This document shows positions 17,490-26,401 of a DNA stretch of 64,000 nt, piece after piece. Below the pieces are notes generated by a model, which saw nothing but the letters and a program-made list of their open reading frames with translations, did not search any database and had not been told where the DNA came from. The stretch comes from Clostridiales bacterium (GTDB lineage: Bacteria; Bacillota; Clostridia; Saccharofermentanales; Saccharofermentanaceae). Every line of letters begins with the position of its first letter. The first letter of the stretch is position 1. Position numbers and translations under genes: made by a program. The stretch covers positions 1 to 64,000 of the forward strand of contig JAFSPU010000012.1 in assembly GCA_017451265.1 (NCBI GenBank). Reading direction: 5' to 3'.

Positions 17490-18554
17490 TTAAACCTCTT
17501 TCTTCTTGGCTGTGATGAACATACCCAGGCCGATGCTGACAACTGTCATGAAAGTGAGCACTGCGAGGCACGGCTTAAGGTAATCGCTGCTGCCGTTGAC
17601 CGAGAGCTCCACGAGTGTTCTGTTGACGTAGTACAGGGGGGAGAGCTGCTTAACTGTCTGTGACACGGAGCTGAGCATATAAGTCTCGAAGCAGCCGCCG
17701 ACGTAACCCCAGAACCAGATGACTACGAACAGCAGTCCGATCGATGCGGCGGTGTTCCTGAAGATGATGAAGAACAGCATGCCGAATGCGATGAAAGCCA
17801 GTGTGGTGAACAGCATGATGGCCACGCTTAAGACGGGGTGTCCCAGCTTGATGTCAAACAGGAACAGCACGAGTCCTCCTGTGATGAGCACCATCGAAAG
17901 CCATGTGGTGAGCGCGCATGCGATAAGCTTGCCGAGGTAAGTGTGCACGCCGCTTGCCGTGGAGCTTCTGAAGCGGATGCCGATGTTCTGTCTTCTTTCG
18001 GTGATGTAGATCAGGCACAGGAACACGGAGCACAGCGAGGCAAAATACATCGTCTGCACAATGCAGTAGTATGTGTCCGCATCCGCCTGCTCGGCGGCTT
18101 CTATGCTTCCTGTGTTTACGCTTATGCTTGCGGTGTCGCCGTTCATTATGTGGTCGACATTATACAGGACGTACTGCACGATCCTCGCGTCGATCTCGGC
18201 GTTGCTTCTTCCCATGATGCTGTATGAGTCCTCGCCGAAGTCTATGAAGACATCGATGCTGCCGTCTCTTATGAGCTTCTCCGGGTCTGCGTTATCGTAC
18301 TTTACGACAGTCAGCCCCTCGTCCTCGAAGCCTTCCTTTATGTACTCTTCAGCGTAGCTGTACTTGCTGTCTTCGCTCATCTCGTAGCCGATGGTGAAGT
18401 CCTCGCCCGTCTCGGCCTGGTCAAGCAGAGTGTGGAAGACATTCGTGAGTGCCGCTATTACGACCAACGCACCCACGATGGTGATGATTATCACGGACTT
18501 GGCCCTGAAGATGAGCTTCAGGTAATTCTTAGTTAATGTGAAAATCCTGCTCAT
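17490..18554 (-). CDS. ABC-2 type permease (first of pair)
   Basis: A 354-residue ABC-2 permease: one N-terminal TM (19-40), an extracytoplasmic domain of about 120 residues, and five to six C-terminal TM helices. It begins 4 nt after the ATPase gene. The two permeases share layout but differ in sequence, indicating a heterodimeric exporter under the linked LuxR-type two-component system. Confidence 0.85.
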   Translation of the reverse strand: MSRIFTLTKNYLKLIFRAKSVIIITIVGALVVIAALTNVFHTLLDQAETGEDFTIGYEMSEDSKYSYAEEYIKEGFEDEGLTVVKYDNADPEKLIRDGSIDVFIDFGEDSYSIMGRSNAEIDARIVQYVLYNVDHIMNGDTASISVNTGSIEAAEQADADTYYCIVQTMYFASLCSVFLCLIYITERRQNIGIRFRSSTASGVHTYLGKLIACALTTWLSMVLITGGLVLFLFDIKLGHPVLSVAIMLFTTLAFIAFGMLFFIIFRNTAASIGLLFVVIWFWGYVGGCFETYMLSSVSQTVKQLSPLYYVNRTLVELSVNGSSDYLKPCLAVLTFMTVVSIGLGMFITAKKKEV

Positions 18555-18558
18555 GTTA

Positions 18559-19323
18559 TCAACCTTCCGTGTAATCTCTTAACTTCTTGCCTGTGAGTGT
18601 GAGGAAGACTTCCTCGAGCGAGATCTCCTCGTTCTTGTCCTTCCTTACCATGTCCTTAAGTTCTTCTTTGGTGCCGATGGCGATTATCTTGCCGTTGTCC
18701 ATGATGGCGATGCGTGTGCAGATGGCTTCCACCTCTTCCATGTAGTGGCTGGTGTAGATGACCGTGGCGCCTTTTTTGTTCGCGGTCTTGATGCTCTCCA
18801 GGATGAAGTTTCTTGACTGGGGATCGATGCCTACCGTGGGCTCGTCGAAGATAAGAAGCTTCGGGCTGTGTCCCAGTGCGCATGCAATGTTAAGTCTTCT
18901 CTTCATGCCTCCCGAGAAGGTCTTCGCAAAGGCGTTGCGTTTGTCGTTAAGCTTAACGAAATCGAGGGACTCGTCGATGGCATCCTTAAGTGCCTGCCCC
19001 CTGATGCCGTACAGGGAAGTGAAGAGCTCCACATTCTCCCATGCCTTGAGGTTATCGTAGATGGCGAGGTCCTGAGGGATGTAGCCGATCAGCGGCTTGA
19101 TCCTGTTTATGTCTTTTCTGTTGTTGTAACCGAAGACCTCGATCGTTCCTGCAGTGGGCTTGAGAAGTGAGCAGACCATGTTCATGGTGGTGGACTTGCC
19201 GGCTCCGTTAGGACCCAGAAGTCCGAAGATCTCTCCTTCGCGGATCTCCAGTGACAGGCCGTCTACTACAGCCTTGTTGTCATATTTCTTGATAAGTCCG
19301 TCCAGCTTTACTACCGTTTCCAT
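18559..19323 (-). CDS. ABC transporter ATP-binding protein
   Basis: A 254-residue ATPase: Walker A LLGPNGAGKSTTMNM, Q-loop IPQDLAIYD, signature TFSGGMKRRLNIA, Walker B LLIFDEPTVGIDP, H-loop YTSHYMEE. It energises the ABC-2 permease pair encoded immediately after it. I use ATG 19323, with AAGGAG upstream; a longer in-frame extension to 19446 has no ribosome binding site. It is the first gene of the five-gene minus-strand operon (ATPase, permease, permease, kinase, regulator). Confidence 0.9.
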   Translation of the reverse strand: METVVKLDGLIKKYDNKAVVDGLSLEIREGEIFGLLGPNGAGKSTTMNMVCSLLKPTAGTIEVFGYNNRKDINRIKPLIGYIPQDLAIYDNLKAWENVELFTSLYGIRGQALKDAIDESLDFVKLNDKRNAFAKTFSGGMKRRLNIACALGHSPKLLIFDEPTVGIDPQSRNFILESIKTANKKGATVIYTSHYMEEVEAICTRIAIMDNGKIIAIGTKEELKDMVRKDKNEEISLEEVFLTLTGKKLRDYTEG

Positions 19324-19482
19324 TTCTCTATTCTCCTTAATCTTCGCGCCCCTTAGCGCCTTTTCTGATGCTATTCTACGAAACCCCTGATTTCTGCGGT
19401 AATGCCAAAAGACAGTTTCTGATATGACTTTAGTCACATTGCGCACGTGACTGCAGATATGAACGATGTATAATCAATTCAT

Positions 19483-20238
19483 ATGTCATATCTGTACGAG
19501 ACACATCTTCATACTTGCGAAGGAAGCGCCTGCGGTGAGGTAAGCGGGCCGGATTATATCGATTACCTGATCGGTAAGGGTTATAACGGCATGGTCGTTA
19601 CGGACCACTTCTTTACCGGCAACTGCGCCGTGGACAGGACATTGCCCTGGAAGGAAAGGGTAGAGCTTTATTGCGAGGGCTTCCGCAAGGCAAAGGAGGC
19701 CTCCGAGGGAAGAGACTTCGATGTCATCTTCGGCATGGAGTATAACTTCGACGGGGACGAGTTTCTGATCTACGGCCTTAACAGGCAGTGGCTGCTTAAT
19801 AACCCTGACGTTATGACGCTCGACAGGCACGGCCTGTATAAGCTTGTGAAGCAGTCCGGTGGCATAATGGTGCACGCTCACCCTTTCAGAGAGAGGAACT
19901 ACCTTAAAGATATCAAGCTCACGCCTGACGTGTGCGACGGCATCGAGGTCTATAATGCCGCCAATACGCCTAATCAGAATGCACTTGCTTACAAGTACGC
20001 CCTGCAGCTCAAGCTGCCTATGACCGGCGGCTCCGACATCCATTATTTCCATGACAAGGAGATGGGCGGGGTGCTGTCACCTAACAGGATCACAAGTACA
20101 GTAGAGTTCAAGGATGCGCTTCTGGCGGGGCTTTTGACGCCTGTAAGCGTCTTTGAAGGCAGGATTACGCCCGTAGATCAGATCCCGGAGCAGATAAATC
20201 CTGCAGGAAATCCCACATTTCCCGTCTTATTAACATAA
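19483..20238 (+). CDS. PHP-domain metal-dependent phosphoesterase
   Basis: 251 residues. PHP-fold metal ligands are readable: HLHT at 8-11, VTDHFF at 39-44, E in FGMEY near 86, HAHP near 127 and GSDIHY near 186. Family members hydrolyse phosphoesters such as histidinol phosphate or nucleotides. It lacks the extra HisK segments, so the substrate is open. The -10 TATAAT at 19469-19474 ends 8 nt before the ATG and there is no Shine-Dalgarno sequence, so the transcript is probably leaderless or nearly so. Confidence 0.8.
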   Translation: MSYLYETHLHTCEGSACGEVSGPDYIDYLIGKGYNGMVVTDHFFTGNCAVDRTLPWKERVELYCEGFRKAKEASEGRDFDVIFGMEYNFDGDEFLIYGLNRQWLLNNPDVMTLDRHGLYKLVKQSGGIMVHAHPFRERNYLKDIKLTPDVCDGIEVYNAANTPNQNALAYKYALQLKLPMTGGSDIHYFHDKEMGGVLSPNRITSTVEFKDALLAGLLTPVSVFEGRITPVDQIPEQINPAGNPTFPVLLT

Positions 20239-20309
20239 AATTTTCTTTATAAACTCCCGCGCGTATATATAATAAGAGTACGCCTTGTTTTGGGGAGGTA
20301 TTTTTAGGT

Positions 20310-21848
20310 ATGAAAAAGATTATCGGCCGAGTGCTGATGGTACTGCCGCCGATCGCACTGCAGGTTATCTGGTACTATCTGGCTTTCGTTTTGCTGGAGA
20401 AGATCTTTAACGGGCATCTTTCGGATGTCGTCACGGTGGTATTTACCGTACTGGCAGTCCTGTTCGTAGTCGGAATCGTGGCCAAGAGAGACGAGAGCTC
20501 TTATAAGCTTTTATGGGCCATCGTTATCGTAGGTTTCCCGATCCTGGGTGCGATGCTGTATCTGACTCTCGGACATAAGAGCACAGGCGCCAAGCTTAAG
20601 AAGAAGCTTAATGCCACTTCGAAACAGCTCATAGAAGGAAAAGAGATCAAGGCTGACAGTCTGATCTCCGAGATTAAGAATGATGACATGCGCATCGGCC
20701 AGACGCTCGATTTCATCAACGATTCCACAGGCTTCCCGGTCTATAAGAACGGCACATCCAAGTACTATCCTTTCGGCGAGGATATGTTCGCCGATATGTG
20801 CGAGGACCTGAAGAAAGCGCAGAAGTTCGTATACATCGAATACTTCATCATCCAGCGCGGCAAGTTCTGGGATACCATGGTCGATATCCTCGCAGAGCGT
20901 GCGGCTCACGGCGTAGATGTCAGAGTAATGTACGATGACCTGGGAAGCATCGCCACTTATTCTGTTAAGGACATTCTCGATCTTAAGAAAAGAGGGATCA
21001 TGTGTATTCCGTTTAATCCCTTCTTCCTGATCAAGTCCCAGCTTAACAACAGAGACCACAGGAAGATCATGGTCATCGACGGACAGGTCGCTTACAGCGG
21101 CGGTGTTAACCTCGCTGATGAGTACATCAATGAGATCCATCCCTACGGCAAGTGGAAGGACATCGGCTTCCGTATCACGGGTGATGCCGTTAAGTCCTAC
21201 ACATACATGTTCGTGGAGTTCTGGAATGCATTCGTAAAAGAAGAAGACAAGAAGATCGATGCATTCCTCATCAAGTTCCCTGAAGTTACATATGAGAAGG
21301 ATAACGGCTACATCCTTCCTTACTACGACTCACCCATGCGTGACGAGCACACCAGCAATATCCTATTCTGCGAGATGCTCTCCGCGGCCACAGATTATGT
21401 GTGGTTCTACACGCCTTACCTCATGCTCGGCGATGCCCTGTTTGACGCTTTCATAAGAGCTGCCAGAAGAGGCGTGGACGTCAGGATCATCATGCCGGGC
21501 ATTCCGGATAAGAAGCTTGTTTACAGGCTATCCCGCAGCTACTACGAGGACCTCGTTAAGGCCGGCGTAAAGATCTACGAGTACACTCCGGGCTTCGTTC
21601 ATGCCAAGGCATTCATCGCTGATGACAAGGTCTGCGGCATCGGAACAGTAAACCTCGATTACAGAAGCTTATTCCTGCACTTCGAGTGTAATTCCGTTTA
21701 CTACAAAGCTGATATCCTTAACGACCTCAAGCAGGATTATCTGAACTCGCTCGAAGAGTGCGCAGAGGTTAAGTACGAGAACATTAAGAAGGGTTTCTTC
21801 CACAAGTTTATAGACAGTCTTCTCAGAGTTGCAGCACCGCTGCTGTAA
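20310..21848 (+). CDS. cls: Cardiolipin synthase
   Basis: A 512-residue membrane phospholipase-D-family enzyme that joins two phosphatidylglycerols into cardiolipin. Two N-terminal TM helices (11-32, 38-55 and a further hydrophobic stretch 70-88) precede two PLD domains. The HKD motifs are HRKIMVIDGQVAYSGGVN near 250 and HAKAFIADDKVCGIGTVN near 430. GGGGAGG lies upstream of ATG 20310. The formate dehydrogenase gene run begins only 15 nt after its stop with no terminator, so cls may be the first gene of that long transcript. Confidence 0.9.
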   Translation: MKKIIGRVLMVLPPIALQVIWYYLAFVLLEKIFNGHLSDVVTVVFTVLAVLFVVGIVAKRDESSYKLLWAIVIVGFPILGAMLYLTLGHKSTGAKLKKKLNATSKQLIEGKEIKADSLISEIKNDDMRIGQTLDFINDSTGFPVYKNGTSKYYPFGEDMFADMCEDLKKAQKFVYIEYFIIQRGKFWDTMVDILAERAAHGVDVRVMYDDLGSIATYSVKDILDLKKRGIMCIPFNPFFLIKSQLNNRDHRKIMVIDGQVAYSGGVNLADEYINEIHPYGKWKDIGFRITGDAVKSYTYMFVEFWNAFVKEEDKKIDAFLIKFPEVTYEKDNGYILPYYDSPMRDEHTSNILFCEMLSAATDYVWFYTPYLMLGDALFDAFIRAARRGVDVRIIMPGIPDKKLVYRLSRSYYEDLVKAGVKIYEYTPGFVHAKAFIADDKVCGIGTVNLDYRSLFLHFECNSVYYKADILNDLKQDYLNSLEECAEVKYENIKKGFFHKFIDSLLRVAAPLL

Positions 21849-21863
21849 AGGTAGGTACATTTT

Positions 21864-23705
21864 ATGAGACAACTAACACCCAGGGGCAACATGAACGACC
21901 GTATGGATGTTGCCATCAACAAATTCAGATCAAGAATGACATCATATCCGCCCGGAATGTGTCCGCTTGTCATGTACAGGACCATCCTTCAGATGTCGAT
22001 GAACCAGTCCTGCGGCAAGTGTATTCCGTGCCGTGACGGCCTCGTGGAGGCAGAGCGCATCCTTAAGACGATCATCGAAGGTGATGCAGGCATCGAAGCT
22101 CTCGATAAGCTTAAGGAAGTGTGCGAGATGATCTCCGAGACCGCTGACTGCGCGGTAGGCGTGGTGGCTGCAAACACAGTTCTCGACAGCCTTAAGGAGT
22201 TCCCTGACGAGTACGAAAGTCACATTAAGAACAAGCGCTGCGTGGAGAACGTTAACCAGACGGTTCCGTGCATCACGCTGTGTCCTGCACATGTAGATGT
22301 TCCGGGTTACGTGGCTCTCATTAACAAGGGTGATTACGCAGGAGCCATCAACATCATAAGAGACCGTAACCCTCTTCCCACGGCATGCGCCATGGTCTGC
22401 GAGCACCCGTGTGAGAGAAAGTGCAGAAGATCCATCATCGATCACCCGATCAACATCAGGGGCCTTAAAAAGTTTGCTGTGGATCAGATCACTGCAGACA
22501 AGGTAAAGACACCCGAGCCTAATGTGGCCACCGGCAAGAAGATCGCCGTGGTAGGCGGAGGCCCTTCCGGTCTTACAGCCGCTTATTTCTTAAGCCTCAT
22601 GGGTCACTCGGTCGACATCTACGACGAGCACGAGAAGCTCGGAGGCATGCTGCGTTACGGTATCCCCGAGTACAGACTTCCCAAGGCAAGGCTCGATGAG
22701 GACATCACAGCCATCCTTAATGCCGGTGACATCACAGTTCACACGGGCACCAAGATCGGCCGAGACGTCACGGTGGAGGAGCTCGATGAGAAGTTCGATG
22801 CAGTTTACTTAGGCCTCGGCGCTCAGCTCGGCAACAGAATGCCGGTAGCTAATGCTGACTGCGCTAACGTTATCCCTGCGGCAGATTTCCTGCAGGCAGT
22901 GGCAAGGGGCGAGGCTCCTGATCTTACGGGCAAGCGCGTGGCACTTATCGGAGGCGGTAACGTTGCCATGGATGCGGCGCGCACAGCAGTGAGACTTAAC
23001 GCCGAGTCCGTTAACGTTTTTACCAGAAAGAGAGACGACTACACCGCGCTCGCATCTGAGATTGAGAGCGCAATGCAGGAGGGAGTTTCTTTCACGACAC
23101 TGCTGTCGTTCATGCACCTTGAGGCCGACAAGAACAACCCCGGAAACATTTCCGCTGTATGGCTCCAGCCCGAGTACGTTGCCGAGTACGATTCGATGGG
23201 CCTGGTTACGACCGAGCACTCGATCACCAAGTACCCTTACAGATTCAAGTGTGACTACCTGATCCTCGGCGTAGGCCAGAGGTGTGATGTCGAAGTCTTC
23301 GACAAGGCGGGCATCCCCACCAACAGGGGAAGGATCCTCGCGGATACTGCCTGCATGATCGAGGGCAAGGAGAAGTTCTTCTCCGGCGGCGACTGCGTTA
23401 CAGGTCCTTCCACGGCTATCAATGCCATTGCGGCGGGCCAGGTGGCAGCGCATAACATCGATGAGTTCTTAGGCTATCACCACAAGCTCTACTGCGATTC
23501 CAAGGCACCTACCCCGATGCCTAACAAGTGCATCCCGACAGGCCGCGCAGAGATCGAGGAGAGACCTCCTTATGAGCGCAAGAAGGATTTTCTGCATGTG
23601 GAGGAGCAGATGACTCCCGAGGAAGCCTTGAGAGAATCCGGCAGATGCTTAAGATGTGATTACTACGGCTGCGGCTGTATGGAAGGAGGCAGAGCGCCAT
23701 GGTAA
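21864..23705 (+). CDS. NuoF-C-terminal / GltD-like flavoprotein fusion, formate dehydrogenase partner
   Basis: 613 residues. Residues 30-125 correspond to the C-terminal 4Fe-4S domain of NuoF (ligands SCGKCIPC at 49-56 and Cys96), but the FMN/NADH-binding body of NuoF is absent. From about 130 the chain is a glutamate-synthase-small-chain (GltD/NfnB-like) module: iron-sulfur ligands (CITLCPAHVDVP, MVCEHPCERKC), FAD loop GGGPSGLTAAYF at 231, NAD(P)H loop GGGNVAMDAAR near 360, and a Cys-rich tail (RCLRCDYYGCGC). It overlaps the formate dehydrogenase gene by 7 nt. I infer it carries electrons between the catalytic subunit and NAD(P)H. Confidence 0.8.
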   Translation: MRQLTPRGNMNDRMDVAINKFRSRMTSYPPGMCPLVMYRTILQMSMNQSCGKCIPCRDGLVEAERILKTIIEGDAGIEALDKLKEVCEMISETADCAVGVVAANTVLDSLKEFPDEYESHIKNKRCVENVNQTVPCITLCPAHVDVPGYVALINKGDYAGAINIIRDRNPLPTACAMVCEHPCERKCRRSIIDHPINIRGLKKFAVDQITADKVKTPEPNVATGKKIAVVGGGPSGLTAAYFLSLMGHSVDIYDEHEKLGGMLRYGIPEYRLPKARLDEDITAILNAGDITVHTGTKIGRDVTVEELDEKFDAVYLGLGAQLGNRMPVANADCANVIPAADFLQAVARGEAPDLTGKRVALIGGGNVAMDAARTAVRLNAESVNVFTRKRDDYTALASEIESAMQEGVSFTTLLSFMHLEADKNNPGNISAVWLQPEYVAEYDSMGLVTTEHSITKYPYRFKCDYLILGVGQRCDVEVFDKAGIPTNRGRILADTACMIEGKEKFFSGGDCVTGPSTAINAIAAGQVAAHNIDEFLGYHHKLYCDSKAPTPMPNKCIPTGRAEIEERPPYERKKDFLHVEEQMTPEEALRESGRCLRCDYYGCGCMEGGRAPW

Positions 23706-26401
23706 ACATTACTGTCAACGGCAAAGCCTTAAGTGTAAACGAGAACAGCACGATCCTCGAGGCGTGCTCTGCAAACAGGATCAGGATCCCCACTCTGTGC
23801 TATTTAAAGCAGATCAACGAGATCGGTTCCTGCCGTATCTGCATGGTGGAGATCGAAGGGTATAAGAACCTTTTTGCCGCGTGCAGAACGAAGGTTGAAG
23901 AAGGCATGGTGATCACCACCGAGTCCGAGAAGATCACGAGCTACAGGAAGCACATGCTTGAGCTCATCCTTTCGAACCACAAGGTCGACTGCCTTAACTG
24001 CGCACGTAACGGCAAGTGTCAGCTCCAGGAGCTGTGCAATGAATACGACATCAAGGACACCGAGATCAAGGGCTCCAGAAGACACATCGAGAACAAGCTG
24101 CCGAGACTCGACAGCAACCCGTATCTGTCTTACGACCCGAGCAAATGTATTCACTGCATGCGCTGCATCAGCATGTGTAACAGAGCTGCTGTAAACGGCG
24201 CACTGCAGACGGGCAGAAGCGGTCTGTTTAAGACCATCGAGGCACCTTTCGGCGAGAACTGGAAGTCCACCATCTGCGAGTCCTGCGGCAACTGCGCCAC
24301 CGCATGTCCCACAGGTGCGCTCACTGTTAAAAGAAAGCGCAAGTACAGAAGGTGGGAGACCAAGAAGGTCCTCACCACATGTCCTCACTGCGCCACGGGC
24401 TGCCAGTTCTACCTCGTGGTCAGAGACAACAAGATAGTCGACGTTGAGGCTGCAGACGGCCCTTCCAACCACGGCCTGCTGTGCGTAAAGGGAAGAAACG
24501 GAAGCTTCGACTTCGTACACTCTCCCGACCGTATCACCACGCCTCTCATCAAGAATAAGGAGACGGGCAAGTTCGAGCCTGCTTCATGGGAAGAGGCCAT
24601 CTCCTATACGGCCAAGAGACTCATGGAGATCAAGGAGAAGTACGGCAATGAGTCCCTCGCGGGCTTCGCATGCTCGAGATCCGCTAACGAGGACGTCTAC
24701 ATGGTACAGAAGATGGTAAGAACGTGCTTCGGTAACAACAATACCGATAACTGCGCACGTGTCTGCCACTCCGCAACTGTTGCGGGCCTCGCCAAGACGT
24801 TAGGCTCCGGCGCCATGACGAACCCCATCTACGACATCACACATGATGTCGACACCATCCTCCTCGTAGGTTCCAACCCCGAGGAAGCGCACCCTGTCGT
24901 AGGCATGCAGATCCGTCAGGCTGTAAAGAACGGAACCAGACTTATCGTAGTCGATCCGAGATCCATCGGACTTACAAAGTATGCTGATATCCACCTTAAG
25001 CTGCGCCCCGGTACGAACGTCGCATTTGTCAACGGCATGATGCATGTCATCATAAAGGAAGGCCTCGTGGACCAGAAGTACATTGAGGAGAATGCAGAGG
25101 GCTTCGAGCAGCTTAAGGAACTCGTTAAGGATTACACTCCCGAGAAGGTCGGCGAGATCTGTCACATCGATCCCGAGAAGCTCGTGGAGGCTGCACGCAT
25201 GTATGCCAAGGCCGACAAGGCGCCGATCATCTACTGCTTGGGCGTAACCGAGCATTCCACAGGTACAGAGGGCGTTATGTCACTTTCGAACCTCGCGGTA
25301 ATCACGGGCAAGATCGGAAGATCCGGCTGCGGCGTTAATCCTCTCAGAGGTCAGAACAACGTTCAGGGCGCGTGCGATATGGGTGCGCTCCCGACTGATT
25401 ATCCCGGCTACCAGAAGGTAGATAACGACGAAGTAAGGGCCAAGTTTGAGAAGGCATGGGGCGTTTCCCTTAACCCGAAGCCCGGACTTAAGGCCACGGA
25501 TGTTTTCCCTGCGGCAATTAAGGGTGACATCAAGGGTCTGTACATCTGCGGTGAGGATCCGGTCGTAACCGATCCTGACACAGAGCACATCAAGAAGGCT
25601 CTGACGAGCCTCGACTTCTTCGTTATCCAGGAGCTGTTCATGACGAAGACTGCAGAGTATGCAGACGTTATCCTTCCGGGTACGAGCTACACCGAGAAGG
25701 AGGGTACTTTCACAAATACTGAAAGACGAGTACAGCGTATCCGCACTGCAGTTAAGCTCGAAGGTGACATGAGACTTGATACAGACATCATCACGGATCT
25801 CATGAATGCCATGGGTTATCCCCAGCCGCGTCTTACGGCAGCGCAGATCATGGATGAGATCTCATCCGTGACACCGAGCTTTGCAGGTATCTCCTTCGAG
25901 AGACTTGATAACGGCGAGAGTCTGCAGTGGCCTTGTAAGGACAAGACTACCTGCGGTACGCCGATCATGCATGTGGGTCATCCTGCGCGCGGAAAGGCTT
26001 TGCTGTATCCGGCTGAGTTTAAGCCCGCAAATGAGCTTCCTGATGAGGAATATCCTTTCATCCTTACGACAGGACGAATCCTCTATCAGTACAATGCAGC
26101 TGCCATGACCTCCAGGTCCGCAGGACTTGTGGAGATCGCAGGCGAGGGCTTCATCGAAGTTAACTTCAAGGATGCTGAAAGACTCGGCATTCAGAACGGC
26201 GAGAAGATCGAAGTATCCAGCCGCAGAGGTAAGATCACTGCCACTGCAAGAGTAGGACGTAAGGTGTCACAGGGCGAGACATGGATGCCTTTCCATTTCC
26301 CCGATTCACCTGTAAACGTGCTCACGAATGCAGCGCTTGATGACTTCGCGCGTATACCTGAGTACAAGGTCTGCGCAGTTAACATAAGCAGGATTAAATG
26401 A
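23699..26401 (+). CDS. fdhA: Formate dehydrogenase alpha subunit (Mo/W, cysteine type)
   Basis: A 900-residue molybdopterin enzyme oxidising formate to CO2 or the reverse. N-terminal [2Fe-2S] ferredoxin domain (Cys34, 45, 48, 62), His-Cys cluster as in NuoG (H94, C98, C101, C107), two 4Fe-4S ferredoxin motifs (CIHCMRCISMC at 150-160; CESCGNCATAC at 193-203), then the catalytic domain with its own cluster (CPHCATGC at 228-235). The metal ligand is Cys356 in CARVCHSATVAGL, where many homologues have selenocysteine. The C-terminal dinucleotide-binding domain is intact. No signal peptide, so cytosolic. Partner flavoprotein lies upstream and cofactor genes downstream. Confidence 0.92.
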   Translation: MVNITVNGKALSVNENSTILEACSANRIRIPTLCYLKQINEIGSCRICMVEIEGYKNLFAACRTKVEEGMVITTESEKITSYRKHMLELILSNHKVDCLNCARNGKCQLQELCNEYDIKDTEIKGSRRHIENKLPRLDSNPYLSYDPSKCIHCMRCISMCNRAAVNGALQTGRSGLFKTIEAPFGENWKSTICESCGNCATACPTGALTVKRKRKYRRWETKKVLTTCPHCATGCQFYLVVRDNKIVDVEAADGPSNHGLLCVKGRNGSFDFVHSPDRITTPLIKNKETGKFEPASWEEAISYTAKRLMEIKEKYGNESLAGFACSRSANEDVYMVQKMVRTCFGNNNTDNCARVCHSATVAGLAKTLGSGAMTNPIYDITHDVDTILLVGSNPEEAHPVVGMQIRQAVKNGTRLIVVDPRSIGLTKYADIHLKLRPGTNVAFVNGMMHVIIKEGLVDQKYIEENAEGFEQLKELVKDYTPEKVGEICHIDPEKLVEAARMYAKADKAPIIYCLGVTEHSTGTEGVMSLSNLAVITGKIGRSGCGVNPLRGQNNVQGACDMGALPTDYPGYQKVDNDEVRAKFEKAWGVSLNPKPGLKATDVFPAAIKGDIKGLYICGEDPVVTDPDTEHIKKALTSLDFFVIQELFMTKTAEYADVILPGTSYTEKEGTFTNTERRVQRIRTAVKLEGDMRLDTDIITDLMNAMGYPQPRLTAAQIMDEISSVTPSFAGISFERLDNGESLQWPCKDKTTCGTPIMHVGHPARGKALLYPAEFKPANELPDEEYPFILTTGRILYQYNAAAMTSRSAGLVEIAGEGFIEVNFKDAERLGIQNGEKIEVSSRRGKITATARVGRKVSQGETWMPFHFPDSPVNVLTNAALDDFARIPEYKVCAVNISRIK

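Noticed and set aside
21840-21870. Molybdenum-cofactor riboswitch before the formate dehydrogenase genes
   Set aside because: Only 15 nt separate cls and the partner gene, too short for the element; no such fold is seen upstream of modA either.
24750-24770. Selenocysteine in formate dehydrogenase
   Set aside because: The ligand codon encodes Cys (CARVCHSATVAGL); no in-frame TGA or SECIS-like hairpin is seen.
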